From the NCBI GenBank assembly GCA_001438605.1, contig LIDE01000002.1, positions 1 to 64,000 of the forward strand: a stretch of 64,000 nucleotides of DNA, written 5' to 3'. Under the pieces are notes generated by a model. The model had not been told where the DNA came from. It searched no databases and saw only the letters and a list, made by a program, of their open reading frames with translations. This document shows positions 28,774 through 37,649 of the stretch, piece after piece (within the stretch, counting starts at the first letter, position 1; the number at the start of each line of letters is the position of its first letter). The stretch is from SAR92 bacterium BACL16 MAG-120619-bin48. Its GTDB lineage: Bacteria > Pseudomonadota > Gammaproteobacteria > Pseudomonadales > Porticoccaceae. A program made the translations under genes and the position numbers.

Positions 28774-29415
28774 CTATTCGAACGCACCCGCCATTGAGCG
28801 CCATGTCTGACGAATTCCGATAGCGCCGTGGGGCGACGAATAGAAGGCGTGGTAGTGGCCTTTTGGATTAATAAGTATGAGCTGACTGCTGTGATCGATG
28901 GTGTAATTGTCACCCTCGAGCGGGACTTGGTTGTAGGCAATGGTCAGCTCTGCCGTTAACCGCCGAATAAAATGCTTGTTGCCCGTGACACCCACAAAGT
29001 CGCTGTTGAAATAAGGCACATATTCCGCCATCTTCTCTTGCGTATCTCGCTCAGGGTCGAGGGATACTAACACCACCTGAAGCTTTTCTTTTTCACCGTC
29101 ACTCAACGGCTCGTACATTTCCGCAAGGGTCGCCATGGTGGTCGGACAAATGTCAGGGCAGTTGGTGAAACCAAAGAAGATAATACTCCACGTCCCCTTG
29201 AGGTTCTCCAGCGTAAACGCATCGCCGTTGTGGTCGATAAGCTCAAAGTCGCTGAAAATCCGTGGGTTGTTCAGTTGCACAGCGCCATTGGCCCGCAGTT
29301 CCTGGCTGTTCATAATCACCGGCTGTGACATTCGCCAAACAAAGCCAACCACCACTAACACAATCAGGCACAGCACGGCGGCGATGGTTAAACGAATTCT
29401 TGTTTGCTGGTTCAT
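28774..29415 (-). CDS. SCO1/SenC-type copper chaperone for cytochrome oxidase
   Basis: Membrane-anchored periplasmic thioredoxin-fold protein that helps load CuA on subunit II. 213 residues: one N-terminal helix (about 8-28), the copper-binding Cys86 and Cys90 in FTNCPDICPTT, and the third ligand His in YTIDHSSQLILI. VSLDPERDTQEKM is also typical. Last of the surf1 - Sco-like - ctaB - sco accessory operon. Confidence 0.93.
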   Translation of the reverse strand: MNQQTRIRLTIAAVLCLIVLVVVGFVWRMSQPVIMNSQELRANGAVQLNNPRIFSDFELIDHNGDAFTLENLKGTWSIIFFGFTNCPDICPTTMATLAEMYEPLSDGEKEKLQVVLVSLDPERDTQEKMAEYVPYFNSDFVGVTGNKHFIRRLTAELTIAYNQVPLEGDNYTIDHSSQLILINPKGHYHAFYSSPHGAIGIRQTWRSMAGAFE

Positions 29416-29440
29416 AGATCAGGCTCCGTGGATAAATGGC

Positions 29441-30355
29441 TTAAGCAAGCGGGATAAAGCGCGTCGGCTCAATCAAATAGTGGTCTAGCAACATCACGCA
29501 GAACAACACCATCAGGTACGTTATAGAGTACTTAAAGGTTTTCATTCCAGAATCTTTATCACTTCCCCAGAGCATAACAAACGACCAATAGAGGAAGCCA
29601 AGCCCGAGCGTGAGCGCCCCAGTGAGATAGAGCCAGCCAAACATACCGGTCAAAAAGGGCAGAATTGTGATGACAATCAGCAACAGGGTGTAGAGCACAA
29701 TATTGATTTTTGTGTACCGCTCACCATGGGTGACCGGCAACATTGGAATTTTGGCCGTTGCGTACTCTTCTTTGCGATGAATGGCCAAGGCCCAAAAATG
29801 GGGCGGCGTCCAAGCATAGATAATTAACACCAAAAGCAGGGCATTGTAGTGAATTTCTCCGGTCACTGCGGTCCAGCCCAGTAGCGGCGGAGCAGCTCCG
29901 GCCAACCCGCCAATCACAATATTCTGTGGTGTGGCGCGCTTGAGGTACATGGTGTAAATAAACGCGTAGCCAAAAAGTGAGGCTAAGGTCAGCCACGCCG
30001 TGAGTTGGTTGATAAATACTAATAAAATCAGCAACCCGCCGGCCCCGGTGATCAGTGCAAACAGCACCGCTTGGCGCGGCTTAATACGGCCTTGCGCGAT
30101 AGGGCGGTTGTGGGTGCGCGCCATTTGGTTGTCAATCTGGCGATCGACAATATGGTTGACCGCTGCCGCTGACCCAGCACAGAGCGCAATTCCTAAGTTA
30201 CCCAGCAGTAAAACATCAAGTCCAACCATGCCGTCGGTGGCGAGCAACATACCAATCAGCGACGTGAGAATCATCAAGGCGACCACATTCGGCTTGCACA
30301 ATTCTAGATAGTCGCGCCACTCAACAGGGCTCTCGTTTATATCAGTTTGCGGCAT
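29441..30355 (-). CDS. ctaB: Protoheme IX farnesyltransferase (heme O synthase)
   Basis: Attaches a farnesyl chain to heme B to give heme O, precursor of heme A. 304 residues of UbiA-type membrane prenyltransferase with about nine helices. Aspartate-rich motif 1 is HIVDRQIDNQMARTHNRPI, and YAWTPPHFWALAIHRKEEY is the conserved heme-side loop. It belongs to the cox accessory cluster. The heme A synthase gene (ctaA) that precedes it in Pseudomonas is absent here. Confidence 0.95.
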   Translation of the reverse strand: MPQTDINESPVEWRDYLELCKPNVVALMILTSLIGMLLATDGMVGLDVLLLGNLGIALCAGSAAAVNHIVDRQIDNQMARTHNRPIAQGRIKPRQAVLFALITGAGGLLILLVFINQLTAWLTLASLFGYAFIYTMYLKRATPQNIVIGGLAGAAPPLLGWTAVTGEIHYNALLLVLIIYAWTPPHFWALAIHRKEEYATAKIPMLPVTHGERYTKINIVLYTLLLIVITILPFLTGMFGWLYLTGALTLGLGFLYWSFVMLWGSDKDSGMKTFKYSITYLMVLFCVMLLDHYLIEPTRFIPLA

Positions 30356-30386
30356 AGTGCTGGGCTCCAGATTGTCAGACTCGCTG

Positions 30387-30992
30387 TTAGCGGTCCGGTG
30401 AATACTTTAAGAGGTGCTTGAGGTCTTCAAGGAGGCCCGTCACATCATTGTCCTGCGTGTAATAGAGAATCGCTTCGTTGTCGGGGGTGACGACAAAATA
30501 GCGGGTGTCGCGCATATCCCAGTCAATGGAGCTGCCTTTTAATAGTTCAGCAAACTCAGACAACCCGGACTGCTGCACGGTCAAAAACGGATGCGCGAGG
30601 TGGAGGTCGTCCAGCGCCTCTTGGCTCAACTGCTCAGAATTAGCCAAATATACCCGCTCGGCGCGGCGCGTGAGCTTACCCAACAAAATATGAATTTGGC
30701 GGGTTTCCAGAATCACTTTCTGACAAGCGGCATCGCAACTCTCGCCGCCAGCAATAAGGATTTTCCATTTCAACGAGGTCGCCGGCTTTTCAGTCAGAAC
30801 AGTGCTGATATCGACCGCAGGCTTAAGCAATGAGCCCTGATTGGTTGTGCCAAACAGCTCAACCATGCGCTGACGCTCTTCCTCGGTATCAGGCACCATT
30901 AAGGTTCCCGCCAGCATTACGCCACCGACCATCAGCAGCATGATCCAAATTTGGATTTTCATTCCTTTATTAGCAGGACTCTGTTCATTCAT
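30387..30992 (-). CDS. Membrane-anchored Sco-like protein of the cox cluster, unknown role
   Basis: 201 residues: one N-terminal helix (about 13-33), then a soluble periplasmic domain. Cys86 and Cys90 (ESCDAACQK) have the CxxxC spacing of Sco proteins, and the C-terminus (TRYFVVTPDNEAILYY) looks like the late beta-hairpin of a thioredoxin fold, but the Sco copper-ligand His is not seen. Pseudomonas has an uncharacterised gene at the same place in its cox cluster. Its start overlaps the surf1 stop by 8 bases. A role in copper or disulfide handling for the oxidase is inference. Confidence 0.8.
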   Translation of the reverse strand: MNEQSPANKGMKIQIWIMLLMVGGVMLAGTLMVPDTEEERQRMVELFGTTNQGSLLKPAVDISTVLTEKPATSLKWKILIAGGESCDAACQKVILETRQIHILLGKLTRRAERVYLANSEQLSQEALDDLHLAHPFLTVQQSGLSEFAELLKGSSIDWDMRDTRYFVVTPDNEAILYYTQDNDVTGLLEDLKHLLKYSPDR

Positions 30993-31755
30993 GTCTGAAC
31001 CCTTTTTTCTGTTTCAACCATAGTGATAGATTTGAATTTGCCACAACTGTCATCAGCACCAAAACCACGGCCATGACAAACCACTGCACGGCATAGGCCG
31101 TGTGCTTTTCCGGCTGGACGGCTACTGTCGGCCAGCCTGTTTCCAACGCCGCGGGAGAATCACTGTCTAGCCGCAACTGGTAAGGGTACAGCGACTCATT
31201 GAACAACTGTTCTGCTCGCGCGACTGAAACCCAGCCAACTCGCGCCGGCCACTCAGACACCCGGCCAATGCCGTCGTCCAGCTGATACCCGCCTTTTAGC
31301 ACCGCGTAGAGCGACCCGCGCAAGGTCACTTCGTCATCTATATCATCAACCTGCGGCCACACACGGCGGTCTAATGATGCCGCTACCCAGCCTCGATTGA
31401 CCAATATCTTTTGCGCTGAGTCGTCGATCGTCAGCAGCTCAAAAACCTCATACCCCGGGCGGCCATCACGGACGCGATTATCCAGCAATAACCGACGCTT
31501 TGCATCCAGTTTGCCCGTTAAAACAGCAGGGCGGTACTGTAAGTTTTCTGCGCTATTCAAGTCAGTAATTTGTGCCGGCGCGGCTTGTTGATTGCTAACA
31601 AACTCGGCCAGAATCTGCCGCTTTTCCTGCGCGCGATCGAGTTGCCAATAACCCAAGGCAACCAGCAAGGGAAGCATCAGCAGCGTAAATAGCAGTATCT
31701 TGGCATTGGGCTGCCATGAAAATTTATCTGCTTTAGCCTGTGGGTCGCTGGTCAT
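30985..31755 (-). CDS. SURF1-family oxidase assembly protein
   Basis: Membrane protein assisting heme a insertion into subunit I. 256 residues with the SURF1 layout: one helix near the N-terminus (LLFTLLMLPLLVALGYWQLDRA), a large periplasmic domain with DNRVRDGRPGYEVFELL and ILVNRGWVAASLDRR, and a C-terminal helix after HTAYAVQWFVMA. It leads the accessory operon and is divergent from the DUF2909 gene. Confidence 0.92.
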   Translation of the reverse strand: MTSDPQAKADKFSWQPNAKILLFTLLMLPLLVALGYWQLDRAQEKRQILAEFVSNQQAAPAQITDLNSAENLQYRPAVLTGKLDAKRRLLLDNRVRDGRPGYEVFELLTIDDSAQKILVNRGWVAASLDRRVWPQVDDIDDEVTLRGSLYAVLKGGYQLDDGIGRVSEWPARVGWVSVARAEQLFNESLYPYQLRLDSDSPAALETGWPTVAVQPEKHTAYAVQWFVMAVVLVLMTVVANSNLSLWLKQKKGFRHE

Positions 31756-31794
31756 TTGTGTTTAAATTCTCACCTTTAATTAGGGGTTCATCGC

Positions 31795-32055
31795 ATGCTG
31801 TTAAAAGTTATTATTATCCTGCTATTTGCCGCAGTCGTCTTTAGCCTTTTTGGCGGGCTAAAATTTCTGGTGAGTGATCTCGGGGACAATCACAAGAAAC
31901 GTCTACTGTATGCGCTGGGAATTCGAATTACCCTCGCCGCACTTTTGATGGCCGCTATCTTTTACGGCGCATACACAGGACAGATCAGCAGCCAAGCGCC
32001 ATGGGACAAGAAATTGCATCCCGAAGCCACAACAGTAATACCCAAACAACCCTAA
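31795..32055 (+). CDS. DUF2909 twin-transmembrane protein
   Basis: 86 residues with two hydrophobic helices (about 2-24 and 40-62) linked by a short charged loop (SDLGDNHKKRLLYALGIR). This matches the small DUF2909 proteins encoded inside cox clusters of Pseudomonas, in the same inverted orientation between subunit III and SURF1. The position suggests a role in oxidase assembly; its function is not established. A bidirectional terminator separates it from convergent subunit III. Confidence 0.85.
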   Translation: MLLKVIIILLFAAVVFSLFGGLKFLVSDLGDNHKKRLLYALGIRITLAALLMAAIFYGAYTGQISSQAPWDKKLHPEATTVIPKQP

Positions 32056-32065
32056 GCGCTAAAAC

Positions 32066-32098
32066 AAAAACGGCCGGGCATGGAGCCTAGCCGTTTTT
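32066..32098. terminator. Bidirectional terminator between DUF2909 and oxidase subunit III
   Basis: AAAAACGGC pairs with GCCGTTTTT, with an inner GGC/GCC pairing. Each side ends in a T-run on its own strand, so it can terminate both convergent units. Confidence 0.85.
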
Positions 32099-32126
32099 AA
32101 GTCACCCTTTTGGCAGAGGGTTTTTA

Positions 32127-33068
32127 TCAAGCAAGGACATAGACAAAAATAAACAAACCCACCCAAACTACGTCCACAAAGTGCCAGTACCATGCCGCCG
32201 CTTCAAAGCCGAACTGATCATCGCTCTTGAAGTGGCCTTTCAGCCCGCGCAAGAAAGCGATTAACAGCATAATAGTACCCAAGGTCACGTGAGCACCGTG
32301 GAAGCCGGTCAACATGAAGAAGGTCGTGCCGTAAATACCCGACTCAAGGGTTAGCCCCATGTGCTGGTAAGCTTCGACATACTCCTCTACTTGTAATACA
32401 AGGAAGAAGGCGCCCATAGCGACTGTCAAACCCAGCCACTGCAGAAATTTCTTGCGGTTGTTGTTCTTCAGCGCAGTGTGCGCAACGTGCACGGTAAAGC
32501 TAGAAGATAGCAGAACCAGTGTGTTCCAAAGAGGTAACCACTGCAACAGTCGGTCCCAGCCTGGGAAACTCATCGATTGGTCAGGACCAACAAACTGGGC
32601 AGCGTCACCATTGGCAGCCTGATCTGGTGTAACCATGACCGGCCACTGTGTTTCATAGCCGGGCCACAGGTGAACATTGTTGGCAACGGCGGCATCCGTT
32701 GGTGTGTTGTCAAACATGCCGAACGCAGCATCGCCACCCAGCCAGGGATTGACGATCGCGCGAACGTAGAACAATGCACCAAAGAAGGCGGCAAAAAACA
32801 TTACTTCAGAAAAGATAAACCACAGCATGCCGAGAACATAAGAATGCTTGAGCTGGTCATTGGCCAAGCCCTGCATATTTTCATCGATAACTGTACTCCA
32901 CCATTTGTACATAACGCAGAACATAACCACTGCGCCAATTAGGAAAACAGTGTTGCTCCCCGACACGACCCAGCTCGCTGCGCCGTATGCCATCAGACCC
33001 ATGCCAGTAGCTGCGATCAGGGGCAGCTTACTGCTTTCGGGTACGTAATAACCACTTTCTGTTGCCAT
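32127..33068 (-). CDS. ctaE: Cytochrome c oxidase subunit III
   Basis: Seven-helix subunit of the heme-copper oxidase. 313 residues with HSYVLGMLWFIFSEVMFFAAFFGALFY (conserved Glu), TGFHGAHVTLGT, and the C-terminal FEAAAWYWHFVDVVWVGLFIFVY. A roughly 60-residue loop between the third and fourth helices (GGDAAFGMFDNTP to MSFPGWDR) carries the extra length, which is common in the Pseudomonas-type enzyme. Last structural gene of coxB-coxA-ctaG-coxC. Confidence 0.95.
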   Translation of the reverse strand: MATESGYYVPESSKLPLIAATGMGLMAYGAASWVVSGSNTVFLIGAVVMFCVMYKWWSTVIDENMQGLANDQLKHSYVLGMLWFIFSEVMFFAAFFGALFYVRAIVNPWLGGDAAFGMFDNTPTDAAVANNVHLWPGYETQWPVMVTPDQAANGDAAQFVGPDQSMSFPGWDRLLQWLPLWNTLVLLSSSFTVHVAHTALKNNNRKKFLQWLGLTVAMGAFFLVLQVEEYVEAYQHMGLTLESGIYGTTFFMLTGFHGAHVTLGTIMLLIAFLRGLKGHFKSDDQFGFEAAAWYWHFVDVVWVGLFIFVYVLA

Positions 33069-33107
33069 TCTTACTCTCCGGTTGGTATTTCCAATAACTC
33101 CAGGAAA

Positions 33108-33665
33108 TTACTTCTGTAACTGTGCGACCGAGTTGCTAACGCTGCTTGTGATATCAAACAGGGTGTAGGAAAGCGTCAGGCTATTGATGCTTTCCGGCAA
33201 ATCTGGGTCAACAATAAATGTCAGTGCTAATTGGGCTTCCTCGCCCGCAGCCAGCGGTTGGCTGTTGAAACAAAAACACTCCGTCTTGTGGAAATAGTCT
33301 GCAGCATTAAAGGGGACAACCCCTGGAATTGCTTGGCCGACCATGTCGCTCTGGGTTTTATTGCGCGCAAAAAACTCAACGTTGGTTGGCTCACCGGGGT
33401 GAACCGTAACGCGCGTTTGCATCGGATAGAAATCCCATGGCATCTCGGCGTTATTCGCGGCGATAAACTGAACAACCACTTCCCTTGACGTGTCTACTCT
33501 CACGTCAACAGCTTCGTAGCTGCCTTTCGTTTTGCCGCCAATTCCGGTGATTTCGCACAGGAGGTTGTACAGCGGCGGCATAACGAATATGGCGAAAGCA
33601 AACATGGCAACCGCAGTGAGCACTAGTTTGACTAGCAATTTACCTGTGGGCGCGCGGGTTGACAT
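33108..33665 (-). CDS. ctaG: Cox11/CtaG copper chaperone
   Basis: Delivers copper to the CuB site of subunit I. 185 residues: one N-terminal helix (about 12-34), then a periplasmic immunoglobulin-like domain with the copper motif CFCF in FHKTECFCFNSQPL, and MPWDFYPMQTRVTVHPGE. It lies between subunits I and III, the usual place. Confidence 0.94.
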   Translation of the reverse strand: MSTRAPTGKLLVKLVLTAVAMFAFAIFVMPPLYNLLCEITGIGGKTKGSYEAVDVRVDTSREVVVQFIAANNAEMPWDFYPMQTRVTVHPGEPTNVEFFARNKTQSDMVGQAIPGVVPFNAADYFHKTECFCFNSQPLAAGEEAQLALTFIVDPDLPESINSLTLSYTLFDITSSVSNSVAQLQK

Positions 33666-33677
33666 AGGGTTTGCTCC

Positions 33678-35231
33678 TTATTTAACTTCGGGTGCTGTTG
33701 AAAACGTGTGGTATGGCGCGGGTGTTGCAACGGTCCACTCCAAGCCCTCTGCACCTTCCCACGTCTTAGCTTCAGACGTTGGCGCACCACTGCGGATGGT
33801 CACGATGACGTTGTACAACAACATCAGCTGAGCGCCACCGTAGATGAAAGCACCAATGCTCGAGACCATGTTCCAGTCGGCAAACTGCAAACCGTAGTCT
33901 GCGTAGCGACGTGGCATACCGGCCAAACCGAGGAAGTGCTGTGGCATAAAGGCAATGTTGAAACCGATGAACGCTACCCAAAACTGCACCTGACCCATGG
34001 TTTCGTTGTACATACGGCCACACCACTTAGGCAACCAGTAGTAGATCGCCGCTGTGCCGCTGAATACCGCACCCGCCACCATTACGTAGTGGAAGTGAGC
34101 AACCACAAAGTAGGTGTCGTGGTACTGGGTATCCGCTGCTGCAACAGACAACATCAGACCGGTGAAGCCACCAAAGGTGAACAGAATGACAAACGCAATA
34201 CTGAAGAGCATGGGCGTTTCAAAGGTTAGCGACCCTTTGTACATGGTCGTAATCCAGTTAAACACCTTCACGCCGGTTGGCACTGCGATCAACATGGTGG
34301 CGTACATAAAGTACAGCTCACCGGCAATCGGCATACCAACGGTAAACATGTGGTGAGCCCAAACAATGAACGACAGGAACGCAATCGCGGCCGTCGCGTA
34401 AACCATTGACGAATAACCGAACAGTGGCTTGCGGCTAAACGTGGGGATGATCTGCGAAACCACACCGAAAGCGGGCAGAATGATAATATAAACTTCTGGG
34501 TGACCGAAGAACCAGAACACGTGCTGGAACAGAACCGGATCGCCACCACCTGCCGCATTAAAGAAGCTGGTGCCAAAGTTAATATCCATCAACATCATTG
34601 TCACGGCACCGGCCAACACTGGCATAACGGCAACGAGCAAGAATGCAGTGATTACCCACGTCCAGACGAACAGCGGCATCTTCATGTATGTCATGCCAGG
34701 GGCGCGCATGTTCATTACGGTCGCGATAATATTGATAGAGCCCATAATAGAAGAGGCACCCATAATATGGATCGCGAAGATGAAGTAGTTTACCGACTCA
34801 GGCGCGTAGGTTGTGGACAGAGGCGCGTAGAAGGTCCAACCGAAGTTTGGACCGCCGCCTTCCATAAACAACGTCGACGTCAGGATCGCGAATGCGAACG
34901 GTAGAATCCAGAAACTTAGATTGTTCATCCGCGGCAACGCCATATCTGGCGCACCAATCATCAGAGGAATCATCCAGTTCGCCAGACCAACGAATGCCGG
35001 CATTATTGCGCCGAACACCATGACCAATCCATGCATGGTAGTCATTTGGTTGAAAAACTCGGGCTTGATCAGCTGCATACCAGGCTGGAACAACTCAGCG
35101 CGGATAACCATAGCGAAAAAGCCACCAAGCAAAAACATTGCAAAACTAAACCATAAATACAATGTGCCAATATCTTTGTGGTTGGTGGTAAATAACCAGC
35201 GACCTATACCTTTAGCGGGACCATGTGCCAT
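33678..35231 (-). CDS. ctaD: Cytochrome c oxidase subunit I
   Basis: Catalytic subunit reducing oxygen and pumping protons. 517 residues, twelve helices. A heme a ligand His is in TMHGLVMVFG. The CuB site is HPEVY (His with cross-linked Tyr) and WAHHMFTVG. The heme a and a3 histidines are in VVAHFHYVMV. The K-channel lysine is in IAVPTGVKVFNW. It is an A-type heme-copper oxidase. The start MAHGPAKGIGRWLFTTNHKDIGTLY is standard. Confidence 0.97.
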   Translation of the reverse strand: MAHGPAKGIGRWLFTTNHKDIGTLYLWFSFAMFLLGGFFAMVIRAELFQPGMQLIKPEFFNQMTTMHGLVMVFGAIMPAFVGLANWMIPLMIGAPDMALPRMNNLSFWILPFAFAILTSTLFMEGGGPNFGWTFYAPLSTTYAPESVNYFIFAIHIMGASSIMGSINIIATVMNMRAPGMTYMKMPLFVWTWVITAFLLVAVMPVLAGAVTMMLMDINFGTSFFNAAGGGDPVLFQHVFWFFGHPEVYIIILPAFGVVSQIIPTFSRKPLFGYSSMVYATAAIAFLSFIVWAHHMFTVGMPIAGELYFMYATMLIAVPTGVKVFNWITTMYKGSLTFETPMLFSIAFVILFTFGGFTGLMLSVAAADTQYHDTYFVVAHFHYVMVAGAVFSGTAAIYYWLPKWCGRMYNETMGQVQFWVAFIGFNIAFMPQHFLGLAGMPRRYADYGLQFADWNMVSSIGAFIYGGAQLMLLYNVIVTIRSGAPTSEAKTWEGAEGLEWTVATPAPYHTFSTAPEVK

Positions 35232-35245
35232 TTTAAATTCCTCCC

Positions 35246-36391
35246 CTACTGGCTTTGCTTGTAATTAAGAACATCGACAGGCTGAACAACATCGCCCACA
35301 TCGTTGCCCCATGCATTTCGTTCATAGTGAACAACAGCGGCGATATCCACTTCAGACAGCTGATCGGCAAACGACTGCATGGACGAGCCAGGCACACCGT
35401 GAATTAACACGCCGATGTGACCTTCAGGCGGACCTAAGGCAATCGGGCTACCTTTGAGCGCAGGGAACACGCCGGGAATGCCATTGCCGTCAGGCTGGTG
35501 ACAGCCAGAGCAGCTGCGGTCATAGACCTCTTCGCCTCTTACCATCAACTCTTCAGCAGACCACTGCTTGCCGATGGTTTGCGCGTATTCAGCAGCTTCT
35601 GCTTTTTTACCTGCCAACCATTCGTTGTAATCAGCTTCTTCTTTAACTTCCACAACGACGGGCATAAACGCGTGGCCCATGCCGCACAGCTCAGTACACT
35701 CGCCGACGTAGATGCCGGGCTTGTCAGTGCGAGCCCAAGCAGACGTAAACAATCCAGGAACCGCGTCGCGTTTAACGCCAAAATCTGGCACCCACCATGA
35801 GTGGATAACGTCGTTGCCGGTAATCAGGAAGCGAACTTTCTTGCCCACTGGAATCACCAGAGGCTGAGTCACTTCGCGAAGGTAGTGCTCGCCCTTGGGC
35901 GCGCGACCATAAACTTCATCGAGGGGCGTGCTCAATTCACTCATGAACTTCACATCTTCACCGATGTACTCGTACTGCCACTTCCACTGATAACCAGTGA
36001 CTTTGATATCAATGTCAGGGTTCTGAGTGTCGTAGACTTTCATCAGCGCAGTAGTTGCTGGAACCGCCATAACGATCAAAATAATCGTCGGGACGATAGT
36101 CCAAAGCAGCTCTACCGTTAAGTTTTCATGGAAATTTTCAGCAACCGCACCACGTGATTTGCGGTGCGCATACATCACGTAGAACATGAAACCAAAAACG
36201 CCGACACCGATAACGGTACAAATCCACATCATAATCATGTGAATGTCATAAGCTGCTTGACTGACTTCGGTGACACCTTGGGGCATATTGAGTTGCCGCG
36301 CTGCGCTTTCAGCGGCTGCGCTACCCGCGAGGGGCAATGAAACAACAAGGCTCAACAGACTCAAGAAAAGTGCTTGCGCTCTTTTCAACAT
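35246..36391 (-). CDS. ctaC: Cytochrome c oxidase subunit II with fused cytochrome c (caa3 type)
   Basis: Electron-entry subunit. 381 residues: signal peptide, two transmembrane helices (about 45-70 and 90-115), and a CuA domain with HSWWVPDFGVKRDAVPG and the GECTELCGMGHAFM ligand set. A C-terminal cytochrome c domain has CSGCH and a probable Met ligand in SSMQSF. The fusion defines a caa3-type enzyme that can take electrons without a free cytochrome at that step. First gene of coxB-coxA-ctaG-coxC. Confidence 0.96.
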   Translation of the reverse strand: MLKRAQALFLSLLSLVVSLPLAGSAAAESAARQLNMPQGVTEVSQAAYDIHMIMMWICTVIGVGVFGFMFYVMYAHRKSRGAVAENFHENLTVELLWTIVPTIILIVMAVPATTALMKVYDTQNPDIDIKVTGYQWKWQYEYIGEDVKFMSELSTPLDEVYGRAPKGEHYLREVTQPLVIPVGKKVRFLITGNDVIHSWWVPDFGVKRDAVPGLFTSAWARTDKPGIYVGECTELCGMGHAFMPVVVEVKEEADYNEWLAGKKAEAAEYAQTIGKQWSAEELMVRGEEVYDRSCSGCHQPDGNGIPGVFPALKGSPIALGPPEGHIGVLIHGVPGSSMQSFADQLSEVDIAAVVHYERNAWGNDVGDVVQPVDVLNYKQSQ

Positions 36392-36710
36392 CGCTTGTTT
36401 TCTCCGTGGTAATTATGAGTTTTAACGCCTTCCACTTACTTAACCGGCCAAACAATTATGCTGGCCCGTGCGAAAGCGGCGGCAGTATAGCAAAGCAAGT
36501 CCACGATCACTACTGTAAAACCGCTTCAATTGCCTGTGCCAACCTGATTGGTTTAGCCTAAAAAGAGGATAAACCGCGCCAAAGTTTGTGGCATGGGTGG
36601 CATTTTCTGCTAGATTAAGAAAGTGGTCACTGACGACATACCCTTAACCGCTAACGAAGATAATCCCTGTGAATGGGATTTCTAACCCAAAAACTAACCG
36701 AGAACGCCCC
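36392..36710. other. Divergent intergenic region upstream of the oxidase operon
   Basis: About 320 bases holding the promoters of ctaC (minus) and the 36711 gene (plus). TAGATT near 36612 preceded by a TTGTGG is a weak plus-strand promoter candidate. I see no strong dyad, hairpin or small gene. Confidence 0.4.
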
Positions 36711-37340
36711 ATGACCCTAACGATGGCGCACAGTAGCGAACCGCTTGCCGCCTACCTAAACGAGCGCATTGGCCACCTGCACCAAGCTATACGTTTACGT
36801 GAGGGAGATGGGACCACTGCTTTAGCAACTTTTATTGAACGTTATGTTGCGCTCGTGCCAGAGTTTATTGAGGTATTTGAAGACTTTCTCGCCAGCGCCG
36901 GTATTAGTGGCGAAATAAAGCGGCAAATCGCAACCGCACAAGAGTTTTTGCATGTCCCCGTCGATATCAGAACCTCTGCGGAAGACCTAGAAGCAAAGAT
37001 GTATCAAGCGTACCTTGCGCACCGTCTGCTAGAAGAGCTGAACGACGTGCTCAACGCACATTACAACTGCAGAGTCATCCCCGTTGATATGACCCGCTCA
37101 AACCTTATTGTGCACCATATTATCGGTGAACCTTTCGCCAATCAGATTGATGGTGCCATTCAGCTGCTCAACGACAAACTGATTGCCTCACTGAGAAAAG
37201 ACCACGCACTCGCTGAAAAGCTGCACACATACACCAACACCCTCAGCCAAGACCCCTCACTGCGATATCCCTGCCTCACCGAATCGTCGAATATACGCCT
37301 GCTGTTTAAGGGGCAAAATTCCAGAGTTCGTTTACAGTAG
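36711..37340 (+). CDS. Conserved helical protein of unknown function next to the cox operon
   Basis: 209 residues from ATG 36711, with GAGAA upstream; a GTG at 36669 would add 14 residues. The protein is predicted largely alpha-helical and soluble, with no signal peptide, membrane segment or cysteine cluster. Two long amphipathic stretches (about 1-75 and 95-185) include YLAHRLLEELNDVLNAHY and VDMTRSNLIVHHIIGEPF. I do not recognise a domain. It is divergent from the oxidase operon and could be regulatory or unrelated. Confidence 0.7.
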   Translation: MTLTMAHSSEPLAAYLNERIGHLHQAIRLREGDGTTALATFIERYVALVPEFIEVFEDFLASAGISGEIKRQIATAQEFLHVPVDIRTSAEDLEAKMYQAYLAHRLLEELNDVLNAHYNCRVIPVDMTRSNLIVHHIIGEPFANQIDGAIQLLNDKLIASLRKDHALAEKLHTYTNTLSQDPSLRYPCLTESSNIRLLFKGQNSRVRLQ

Positions 37341-37370
37341 CCCTAGCGCACTGTGACCCGTCGGACACAA

Positions 37371-37601
37371 TTACTTCGGATCCATTAGCTTGACCGGTTG
37401 TACTTGGACATCAACAGTCTCCGTCACTCGCGTATTCAATTCTCGCGGCGCTGAAAACACCCGCATTTCATCAAGAAAGCCACAGCTAACGCACTCGCGG
37501 TAATCAACGCCCTCGACCGAGAAGGCCTGCATTTTATCCATCAACGCGCACTTGGGGCAGGTCACCCCAGCGATAAATCTTTTTTGAGTTGAAAAAACCA
37601 T
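37371..37601 (-). CDS. yheV: YheV-family putative zinc-ribbon protein
   Basis: 76 residues with two cysteine pairs, CPKC (15-18) and CVSC (37-40), in the pattern RFIAGVTCPKC...YRECVSCGF typical of YheV/DUF2387. The C-terminal tail is longer than in the E. coli protein. The four cysteines should bind one zinc. Function unknown. Divergent from the carbonic-anhydrase-like gene. Confidence 0.85.
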   Translation of the reverse strand: MVFSTQKRFIAGVTCPKCALMDKMQAFSVEGVDYRECVSCGFLDEMRVFSAPRELNTRVTETVDVQVQPVKLMDPK

Positions 37602-37649
37602 CGAAACACCACCACAATAGAAGCCACATTATATTGGCATTGTATCCCT

